Below are positions 1 through 8,983 of a DNA stretch of 64,000 nt, in pieces. The number at the start of each line of letters is the position of its first letter. The stretch's first letter is position 1. This DNA comes from Diatrype stigma (lineage: Eukaryota > Ascomycota > Sordariomycetes > Xylariales > Diatrypaceae): assembly GCA_022225965.2 (NCBI GenBank), contig JAKJXP020000033.1, forward strand, positions 369,848 to 433,847. The letters run 5' to 3'. The notes below the pieces were generated by a model. It saw nothing but the letters and a program-made list of their open reading frames with translations, searched no databases and was not told the DNA's origin. A program made the translations under genes and the position numbers.

Positions 1-775
1 CGAAAAGGCTATATATAAGCCGCAAATAAGTTTCGAAAAACTTATAATACGTTATATTATAACGAAAAGGCTATATGCAAAACTTAAAAAAATTATATAT
101 AAATTACGCATAAAATTCGAAAAAGCCGTAACGTATTACGAATAAGTTGCGTATAAAATTCGAAAAGGCCGTAATATATTACGAATAAATTACGGATAAA
201 AATAAAAAAATCGTAATGTATTACGAATAAATTACGAATAAAAATAAAAAAATCGTAATATATTATAAATAAATTGCAAATAAAAATAAAAAGGTCGTAA
301 TATATTGCGAATAAATTACGGATAAAAATAAAAAGGTCGTAATGCATTACGAATAAATTATAAAGAAAAATAAAAAGATTTTTAAAAAAAGCTAAAATGG
401 TTTAATAATATAATAAAATATGCGGGCAAATTAAAATAAATTACGAAAAAGTTATAAGCAAATTAAAATACGTTAAAATAAATTACGGATAAATTAAAGC
501 AAATTTAAATAAAACCCGAAAATGTAATAATATTATTGGCCGTACGTATAAAATAAATGGGTCTTATTATTGTTTATATATAATACTTATAAAAAATGGA
601 AATTAATTGACTGGCAAAACGGAATTAGCTGGTTCGATTAGTCGCCAAAACGAACGCAACGGATCCGATTAATCGCAAGCGAAAACATTCGAGGTATTTC
701 CTAAGCCTGAATTTCTGGACATAATTTCCGTATTACACCATTTTCATAAAATAACCTCCGGTTAGGATCATAATC
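1..775 (-). repeat. RIP-mutated dispersed repeat, copy A
   Basis: Very AT-rich DNA without CpA/TpG but with many CpG. Its reverse complement matches 55986-56780 along its whole length, including the unit beginning TAACCGGAGGTTAT, the GACTGGTCGA-type segment and the tandem sub-repeats with TTACGAATAAATTACGGATA. A less mutated version of the first part lies at 50106-50285. Base 1 still lies inside the repeat, so the copy continues to the left of the window. No coding frame survives; the weak minus-strand ORF at 93-347 is only the translation of the tandem units. The element type is unknown. Confidence 0.85.
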
Positions 776-999
776 TATATCCGTTTTAGGCTTATTATAT
801 TGGCTGTCGAGATAGTAGTTAGGAAATAACCGATAGCTGGTTCGGACTCCGTAGGATCGCTCCGTGACAGTTTATTATGTGACATATAAATAGGGGGCTA
901 AGGAGTCTTGAGCGACCTGCGACCAAGTCCAACGGTCTCCAACCATTGCATCGTACTCGGAATAAGTCAGGTCATAGATCAACTTCATTGCCAACCAAG

Positions 1000-1875
1000 A
1001 TGCACGTGGCTACAACGTTGTGGGCGGCTATATTGGTACTGCCCTTCCCTTTCCTGCCTTCCACCTGCTTCGCGTCTGCGTCTGCGTCGGCTTCGGCTTC
1101 CATACAACCGGACTATGTCTCGCCGTCAGGGGTAGAAATCTTCAATCCCTCAGATTTCTTCGACGCGACCGGCCCTTGGAGCATGATGTCCCGTGCCGGC
1201 GACACTCTTTACATTGCAGGTGATTGATTCGTTGCATACGCTATCTTTCGTATAGTCTTTCGTATTGTGGTATCCATGGTTTATGTTCGCTTGATGCCCT
1301 GCTACTGGCCAACAAGTAACTAAACCGTCCATCGTAGGCATGAGGGGCATCTATCCAGAGAACAGCACCCTAGCTCCTACCGGCCTGCCTCGTGTTCGGC
1401 AGGCCTTTAATAACATGGCGACACTGGCCAAAATGGCTGGATATAGCATTGACTCATGTGTCAAGGGTCAGTAACTGTGCACTTCTGATGCATTCTTCGT
1501 TACTTTCTCGGATAACAATTGTTTGCTGACGTTTGGTAGTTGTTGTATATACCACCGACATGTATCGCTATAGGCCTATGGCCAATGATGTCCAGGTAGA
1601 GCTTTGGGGGAACAACACCAACAGATACCCACCGCGGACGATCATCGAGGTAGACAGGCTGAACCAGGACGATATCATGGAAGTTGAAGGCACATTCTGG
1701 AAAACGGATGTGAGTAAGTCTTGTCGTAACTGATATATGACTACGTGGGCATGCCCCCTTTGGATGGTAGTTGAGAACGGAGAGATTCTATGTAGGTGAT
1801 GTCGATGGTGCACCACTTGAGAGTATAAGTCATGGATATGAGAAAAACCGAGCTATTGAATATACTCGCCAGTGA
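1000..1875 (+). CDS. RidA/YjgF-family protein with predicted signal peptide
   Basis: RidA/YjgF proteins are small trimeric enamine/imine deaminases that normally detoxify reactive 2-aminoacrylate-type intermediates in cytosol or mitochondria. Exons read as 1000-1219, 1338-1466, 1540 to about 1731, and a last exon from about 1799. The joined protein has the family's order: SRAGDTLYIAG, GLPRVRQAFNNMATLAKMAG, VVVYTTDMYRYRPMANDVQ, then PPRTIIEVDRLNQDD with the substrate-binding Arg. The start at 1000 gives a clear signal peptide (hydrophobic core ending in TCFA) followed by an Ala-Ser repeat, odd for this family. The C-terminus is uncertain: donor GTGAGT or GTAAGT gives a stop at 1828 or 1875. 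The family call is strong; secretion and catalysis are inference. Confidence 0.8.
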
Positions 1876-2228
1876 TAATCAATCACATCTATCCTTGAAG
1901 TATGGCGAGTGCGTATTAGTAGTCTGCGGCTCAGTAAGGATTCAGCCCATGGTTACAAGCGGGAAGCGGGGTACCCTCACAATACCCCTTTAGTGACTGA
2001 CCAGTCACATAAACCGTTGCGACAACGTGCACGCATTAATTTATTCCTTCCTCGCAGACTTGATCTCGTACTGAATGCCGAAAAAATGGCATGCTAGGAC
2101 AGGTTCATATTCTACCATGATTTGGGACAAGGCCATTCATAACATGCCCCCCCCCCTTTAGTATGCCCAGATGAGGTTTCTTACTCGTCGTGCTGGTTTA
2201 TATCTCGGCTTACACGACACTTATCGCG
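1876..2228. other. Short intergenic gap
   Basis: About 350 bp between the RidA-like gene and the phosphatase. It holds a run of ten C at 2147-2156 and no supported gene. Its last 50 bases are open in the phosphatase frame (after a TGA at 2172) and encode a hydrophobic stretch FLLVVLVYISAYTTLIA that could be part of that gene's signal sequence. Confidence 0.6.
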
Positions 2229-4027
2229 ATGAAAATGAAACTAGTACCTCACATGGACTCAACTTTCATGCTGTCGGGGTTGATGGCAGTGAGCCAAGCC
2301 ATTAACCTCAACTGGTATCCACCATCCAAAACAGACCTTAACAATTTAACGGCTGCGCTCACCGGCGACGGCGTGTATGGGTTCATTTTCAATACGTCCG
2401 AGACGCCAGACCAGGTATACGGGTTGTACAACTGGTGCAATATGCCCCATGTCCGGAGCACCGAGTATGTCAAGGCTTCGGATGAGTACGAATTGGAGTA
2501 CGTTGAGATAGTGAGTCGAGCACAATATTTACAGTCCTTTGGTTAGTCAGCTTCGTGCTCGGATGGATGAAGCTGAACTGTTAGACTTAAGATCCAGAGA
2601 CATCACAAGAGAACCCCATACGCGAGCAACGCGTTCCCCGTGGAATCTTATCCGTGGAACTGCGACGATCAGGGCTTGTACTACTATGGACAGCCACTAG
2701 CCGGAGGAAGCAAGCAAGCCGCCAATGGCTACTGGCACGGCTATAATTCACCCATCAACCCCTTCGTGGCCGCAGGTTGGAGAGGCACCTGTTCGTTTCC
2801 TCAAATCACCTCGGGTGGGCTCGATGACTCTTGGACACATGGTCATGACTTATACGGTGTCTACCATGATCTCCTGGAATTCCTTCCCAGTCGAAGCTCG
2901 GAAGAATGGCGAAGTAACGTATTATATCGCGTAACAAACAATGTGATCACCAGTCAGGTGGCGGGTATGCTGATTAATGGCATGTGGGAAACAACCGATC
3001 CGATACCGCTCCTGGTTCAGGCTGAGGGCATTGATAGCCTGGAACCACAGTACAGCTGCGATGTTGGAAAGTCGCTCACAGACGCGATCAAGTCGTCTTC
3101 CAACGCCGACTGGCAGCAACATCTCAACTTGACCGCAGATCTGTTTGCTGCCCTGGATGCCATCTCTGGGGTGCCCGAAGACGACTCGGGATTTCACGTC
3201 AGTTTCGACCATTATTTCGACAACCTGTCCGCGCGCCAATGCCATGCCAAACCGCTTCCGTGTAAGCTGGTGGATGTTGAGGGACACAACTATAACAACT
3301 CCGCGACGACGGACGACTGCGTTGACCAGGCGCTGGCGGATGCGGTCTATCGTATGGGCCAATGGGAGTATTCGCAGATCTACCGTGACGCGAACGCCTC
3401 GCTCTCTTCGTCCGTGACCTCCTACGGCGTGTGGATCGCCGAGCTGAGCGCGCACCTGCAGGATGCGATGGCAGGGAAGGAAGAAGCCCCGATATACATG
3501 CACAACGTTGCACATGATGGATCGACAAGCCGGGTCCTCAGTATTCTCCAGGCAGATTCCATGGTCAGTCAAATCTCACTTCTCAGCAAACCCAAGGGTT
3601 GTTTCACTGGTTCGTCTTCACAGGGATAGGTACTATCTCTACTTTCGCGTGTCTTCGCGTTTCCATGGTTGCTTCGAGAAAGATGTTGTGCCTGCAGACT
3701 GGCTAACGTCTTGCGTGGAGAGGAGAGCGCTGCTAACTTCGGATGTCACAGGTATGGCCCGGAATGGGGAGCGAGATCGTGTTCGAGTTGTATAAGAAGC
3801 GAGAGGGTGGAGAGTTGGCTGGGAACGAGACTCTGGGCGAGAATCGGTTCTACGTGCGAGTGCTATTTAGTGGTCAAACTCTCCGATCATCTAATCCTGG
3901 CCTCGGATTGATGGACATGCTCCCTGTTGAGACGCTGCTCGCATATTTCGACGGACTGGTCGGAGAGAGCGCTAGTAAGGTGAAAGGGAAATGCAACGGC
4001 TCCATCCCTGTGTCAGAAGGCTATTGA
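2229..4027 (+). CDS. Histidine acid phosphatase (branch-2 histidine phosphatase superfamily)
   Basis: Predicted phosphomonoesterase, probably in the secretory pathway or outside the cell. Exons: 2229-2510, 2592-3563, 3752-4027. Splicing at 2510/2592 creates EIIQRHHKRTPYASNAF, the nucleophile motif; the usual RHGxRxP is here RHHKRTP, with the catalytic His kept and Gly replaced by His. The distal proton-donor motif is VAHDGSTSRVLSIL at about 3504-3550. After the second intron the protein continues WPGMGSEIVFELYKK and ends GKCNGSIPVSEGY, both typical of fungal members. The N-terminus is uncertain: 2229 is the first in-frame ATG, but a hydrophobic stretch just upstream in the same frame suggests a missed start exon. 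The substrate is unknown; relatives act on phytate, acyl phosphates or phosphoxylose. Confidence 0.8.
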
Positions 4028-4231
4028 CGGGTGTATGGAAAGCTCAACCCACTGACGATAGATGAATGATTGCTAATAAGGATCGAGAGACCATCGATCC
4101 GATACTTTATATTATGGAACTTAAAGCTTACACTGTTTGATAGCGATAGGATATGTACGACTATCGCAACCCTTCCTTACTGTGCTAAACGAGGTCTATG
4201 CACTTCAGAGTGCTCGTTTCGAGGATTGGGA

Positions 4232-5741
4232 CTACTTCGCTGAGACGAACTGGGCTTTAACGTCGCTCCATCTGCCTCTACGCATCGGATCAAGGTCTTG
4301 CACCTTTGCTAACCAAGCATGTGCATCTTCCCTTTCGCCTGCGCGTCCTTCAGCCAGTTCTAGCCGCCTGAGCGCGATGCTGTATTCTAAAAGGGCCTCG
4401 TAGATCCACTTCGTGTCCTTATAATCCACCAGGAGATCCTTGATATCGTCAATCTCACGGCTGAGGTAGCCGATCCTCTCCTGTAAGGTAAGGGCTGGCA
4501 CTACTGTGGCTTGTGTTTGATAGCTGGTGATTTGAGATATCAGAAACTGGTGGTAATACCAGAGGCTCTGGTCATCGGGCCCGACGTTCAGCGCGTCCTT
4601 CACCAACGCCAGCTCGTCATCTAGAAATGCCGCCCTCGTCTTGTCGTCGGCGCCTCGTTCGTCGAGTACCCGCACAATGAGCTGGCTGCGACTGTGCCAC
4701 GCCGAGAAATTGGACAGGTTCTTCTCGTACATCTTCTGTGTATAGGCCAACTCGCTCTCGGCCATGCTTTTCCCATGCAGGGCGGGGCTCTCGAGAGTGG
4801 CCACGACGTAGCGGCGGTATCCCCAGGCATGGAAGTTGCGGTTATCCTTGTCCAGCATCTTGGATACCAAGCCGAGTTCCGTCATCCAAATATCACGCGC
4901 CTGGGACAAGGGCAGGCGTAGGATGACTTGGGATAGGATCCAGCGCCGGAAATTCCAGATCCAGTAGCATTTGGGAAATCCTAGCAGGAGCGGGATAGTG
5001 AAATCCAGCTCCGCCCGTAGCACAACTCTGTCGGACTCCTGTTGCTGCGGTATCTTGGTTCTGCTGCCCTTCGCCTCTTTTGTCTCCTCATCAGCATCAG
5101 CATCAGCATCAGCCTCAGCCTCAGCCTCAGCCTCGGGGTCAGGTGTTGAACCACTCCCCCCAATCGTCGGGGAGTCTTGGCTTGGCGGGGTCGCAGCCGA
5201 GGAAGAAAGCGACGAGGGTGCGAAAGACGGTCTCGTAGTGGCGCTCGGTAAAGAACTCGGCGACGCCTTCGAGGGCCATGATCCAGCCGACGGTTTGCAT
5301 AATGAGCCAGAGATTAGACAGCGGCGACGGACGTTCCATATTGTGTAGTACTCCGGGTTGAGCCGCAGGAGCTTGGTGGTAAGTTGGAAGAGGGCCGGAT
5401 CGTCGTAGGAGGCGGCGCCCGCGGCTACTTTGGCACGGACCTGGTGCTCGAGATCTCGGTACGTCTCGATCTTGGCGAGCTCTTGTTGCCGTTGCTCGTC
5501 GGTTCGCGTTCGCGTTCGTTCGGTGCGGGCTATGCCATGCTATCACGCGCCCTCCCGAAGAGATTAGCGTTTATCGATCAGCGGCTAGATATCAGGTGTA
5601 TGTAGGTATGCAGCATGCAACGGTATTCAGGTGCTTCGTGTCCGTGTCCGTGTGGTTGTGGTAGAATAGATGACAGGGTGTTTGTGTTTGCTGCCCTGGT
5701 GGGTGCCAGGATAGGAGGGGGTTAGTACGTACACTTGCCAT
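4232..5741 (-). CDS. BET4: Rab geranylgeranyltransferase (type II) alpha subunit
   Basis: The alpha subunit pairs with Bet2 to add geranylgeranyl groups to the C-terminal cysteines of Rab/Ypt GTPases presented by the Rab escort protein, so it is needed for vesicle traffic. A three-codon first exon (5741-5733, M-A-S) is joined across an intron (5732-5540, donor GTACGT, acceptor TAG) to 5539-4232, giving 438 aa starting MASHGIARTERTRTRT. Prenyltransferase alpha (PPTA) repeats are visible: YYTIWNVRRRCL, YWIWNFRRWIL, NFHAWGYRRYV, NFSAWHSRSQL, SLWYYHQFL, KWIYEALLEY. Between the first two lies a low-complexity insertion of about 80 residues rich in Ser, Thr and Pro, ending in (Glu-Ala)n(Asp-Ala)n encoded by a GCA/GCC-type microsatellite at 5090-5138. 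The tiny first exon explains why the N-terminus is easily missed. Confidence 0.93.
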
Positions 5742-6906
5742 GTCGAAGCCTTGGGTTTCTGGCTTTACATGAACATCAATATACTACTATGAACGAGAAG
5801 AGGAGCATAAGAAGGATAAAAGCGAATATTGGTTCCAGTGTCACGACAGATGGGAAGGAATTGTTAGGGCAGTAGTGACCATCAATCAATGCCAGGTGGT
5901 TATGACGGAGCTTGCTTGCCTGTGGCCTGTCCCTCTTGGCCTGTCCCTCTTGGCCACCTATAGGTACCTACGCTACGTAATTAGTACTACATACATGTAG
6001 TCCAAGATACACTGGCTGACTGGGAAGGAGGCTCCTGGGAAGTGGGTACCGCGCCTGTAGATTGTCAATTTAGCAGCGGAATGAGCAGGTAGGTTGTATG
6101 TACGAACCTTCATACGAGGTACCTACTGTCTTTCCTTTCTCATTCTTATGTCCCACCCACTCAGGAGTTTTCCTGTACACCGAGAGTGGCCCTGCCCTTT
6201 ATATTATTTCCAAATATCGTGTGAGCAAGATATCTCGTGGTGTTTTAGGAGTAAGATTGGCTGTATATACTACCTAGGTAGGCAATACTCCACCATTCAA
6301 GGCTGCCCTTCCCACCATGCTTACATGGTATTGGGTATCGGCGTGGTATGATTCATCCTTCCATATTGCAAGTGTCCGGAGACGTTCAAGATTCAGGGGG
6401 TCTCCCGCCTTCTGAGTATACAGGATATATGGACTTCCCCAACGCTACTTCTCCCGAGTACCTTGCACTCTTGCAGCATGCCTTCCTTGCCCTGAATAGA
6501 TATCATACCTATCATACATAGCTTCTCACGCAGCCATACCTAGATATATTGGTATGTACATACATGTCTGCCTAGGTGATGAGCTTATCAAGTCGGTTTT
6601 TTTCTTGTAACTGTCCTATATATGCACTTGCACCTGGAGCACCCAAACCTACCGGCACCAGTACCTAATCCGAGGACCTATTCTCTTTTTCCTACGAAGT
6701 ATCGTCATCTTCTCTATCGTCATCAACATCGACATCATCAATACCGAGACCGTCGTGGTCTTCACTGCATCACTCGTATGCACTCGAGGGATCATTGGGT
6801 ATAGGTAGGTCCAGTACGACAGCGTTATATATATTCCTTCGTTTTATTACTGTTATACTGTTATACTGTCACTCCTGAGTTCCCGTCTTCCCTGCCAGCC
6901 GGCATC
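5742..6906. promoter_or_regulatory. Divergent intergenic region BET4 / APC activator
   Basis: 1.16 kb between the BET4 start and the start of the APC/C activator; it should hold both promoters. Several copies of a TAGGTACCTA/CCTAGGTAG-type motif occur (around 5960, 6085-6125 and 6270-6280) and a direct repeat CTGTCCCTCTTGGC lies near 5927-5950. No coding region can be supported. Confidence 0.6.
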
Positions 6907-8983
6907 ATGCCCAACCCGACACCGAGTCCAGATCGCTTTGTGCCCATCCGTAGCGCCCCACCTCTCGGAGACCGGTTCCGCACTATCAAGGATCCCCGAG
7001 AGCTCTCGGCCTCGGAGAGACTGGCCCGCACCGACAGCTTTGCGCCCGATGCCTTCATCTCCAGCCACCGTCGAACGGCAGTGCTGCCCGCCCACCCTCG
7101 CAGGGTTTCACGTTCCGACAGTACAGACCGTCGAGTAGGTGGGTGCCTGACGTTCACGATCTTGCCTCTCCAGTCTTTCCGTATAGACGGCGTACCATTC
7201 CAGAGAAATCAACAGGCTAATCGCTGTTCTTCCAACTGACTAGGCACCACCTTAGCTGTAGGTTCGGGACCCAATACGTGCGGTTTGGAGCGCCAGGTCA
7301 GCCAAGGCACCGTCTAGTCCGTCGGAGGTCTGGCACCTGCAGGATCCGGCATCGACACCGGCCGAGGTCATCTTCTCAGCCCGGGTACCAATGCCCGTCT
7401 CTACACTACTTCCTTTCCCCACTCAGGGCCCAAGGGCGCGGAGGAGCAAGAGAGACACGAGGGCCGATTGGCTCTGGCGCTGAAGATGGACCGTGTCCAA
7501 CGTGTCCTAGATTTCGATGGCTATGCCACTTTTCCCCGGTGCAAGGGGGATTCCCGGGTCCGGTCTCGAGTAGATGGCTCTAGGACGACGTGGAACGGCA
7601 CGGAATGGAGCAATGACGACTATGTCCCACAGGCTCCGAAAGAAGCTCGGGCCCTTCCGAATGCTCCTTTCAAGTTGGTCATCCCACACCCTGCCCTGCC
7701 CCCACCCCCTTTCGGCCAGTGTCCGTGCGGTGTATTGACGTAGCATTAGGGTTCTCGACGCACCTGGTCTCCGAGATGACTTCTACTGCTCCATCATGGC
7801 ATACGACGCCAACTGCAACACGCTAGCAGTTGGCCTTGGAAACCTCCTCTACGGCTGGTCGGAGTCGACCGGTGTCAATATACTCAATACGGGCCTGGGC
7901 GATGGGTCCTGGCTGACATCGCTGGCCTTCTCGTCTGAACAAGGAGAAAAGTCTATTTTGGCGTTCGGTCGGTCGAACGGCCGTCTATCTTTGATGTCTC
8001 CTTTTGAACACATGTTGCCCCGATTCGAGACCCAGCAGGCGGCACCAGTAGCCTGTCTCAGCTGGCGTCCTACCCCCATGACCCGGGCATCGCTGAACCC
8101 GTCGGGCGCAGGCATGCCGGTTCAGACGGAGGGTCTTCTACTTGGCGATGAGCTGGGAGATGTCTATTTCTACTCTGTCGAGTGGCCTGATCCCTAGGAA
8201 GTAAGTAGACACAACTGGTCTGGCGCAACAACCCTCCTCGCACAAGTCAAAGTGCATTCGCAGCAGATTTGTGGCCTGTCGTGGTCGCACACCGGAGACC
8301 AGTTCGCGACAGGTGGCAACGACAATCTATGCTGCCTATTGGACCTGAAAAAGATCGTCGACATCGATGCAGAGGTCCCGGGAGGACCGGAGGCCCCTCC
8401 TACCAGCATATGTCTACCAGCCGGTTCCGAGAGACACAGATGGCAGCACGGAGCAGCCGTCAAGGCAATCGCCTTTTGCCCGTGGCGCGAAGGCTTAGTT
8501 GCAACCGGTGGTGGATCTAACGACAAGTGCATCCATTTCTTCCATACATCGTCAGGAGCGGCGCTCGCCACCATTGCCGTGGCGGCGCAGGTCACGTCGC
8601 TAATTTGGAGCACGACGCGGCGCGAGATAGCTGCCACGTTCGGGTACGCGCAGCCCGACCACCCGTACCGCATCGCGGTGTTCAGCTGGCCGGGATGCCA
8701 CCAGGTCGCCGCCGTCCCGTGGGAGGGCGAGCACCGAGCCCTCTACGCGATCCCGTATCCAGGGGGCCCGAGCGACACGTATCGCACGAGGAAGCGACTG
8801 CGCAGCCGAACGGCAGCTGAGGGATGTCTCGTCGTAGCAAGCAGCGACGAGAGCGTCAAGTTTCATGAGGTGTGGACGGCGGGTCGCAAGGCTACCACGG
8901 GGCTGGACAGCGGATTGCTTGCTGGCAGCGACATCTTGGAGATGAGCGAGGGTATTGACAAGGAGGGCGATGTGATACGATAA
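6907..8983 (+). CDS. AMA1: Ama1/Cdc20-Cdh1 family APC/C activator with two in-frame TAG codons
   Basis: WD40 activators recruit substrates to the anaphase-promoting complex; Ama1 is the meiosis/sporulation-specific member. Exons: 6907-7138, 7262-7673, 7750-8983 (626 codons including stop). An N-terminal C-box, DRFVPIR, follows nine residues in. The middle contains GHLLSPGTNARLYTT, then a WD40 domain from VLDAPGLRDDFYCS through HSQQICGLSWS and DKCIHFFHTSSGAAL. The last two residues are Ile-Arg, the IR tail that docks on APC3/Cdc27. TAG occurs at 7315-7317 (codon 96, RQVSQGTV-stop-SVGG) and 8195-8197 (codon 364, VEWPDP-stop-EVSRHNW); the same frame continues on both sides. As I recall the family, both sites are tryptophan. 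The gene is therefore either rescued by UAG-to-UGG editing (or readthrough) or is a very young pseudogene. The first stop could also be removed by an alternative intron, 7135-7317. The Ama1 rather than Cdh1 assignment is from memory of fungal orthologues. Confidence 0.85.

Noticed and set aside
93..347. 84-codon minus-strand ORF of Phe/Tyr/Ile repeats
   Set aside because: Translation of RIP-altered tandem repeats in copy A.
2922..3572. 216-codon minus-strand ORF
   Set aside because: Antisense shadow of the histidine phosphatase, whose plus-strand frame has clear family motifs.
1000..4027. RidA and phosphatase as one fused gene
   Set aside because: The RidA-like frame ends by 1875 in every splice option tried, and no acceptor joins it in frame to the phosphatase.
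6907..8983. Simple pseudogene explanation for the APC/C activator
   Set aside because: Kept only as an alternative: no frameshift, no other stop, C-box and IR tail intact, and both lesions are TAG at expected Trp codons.
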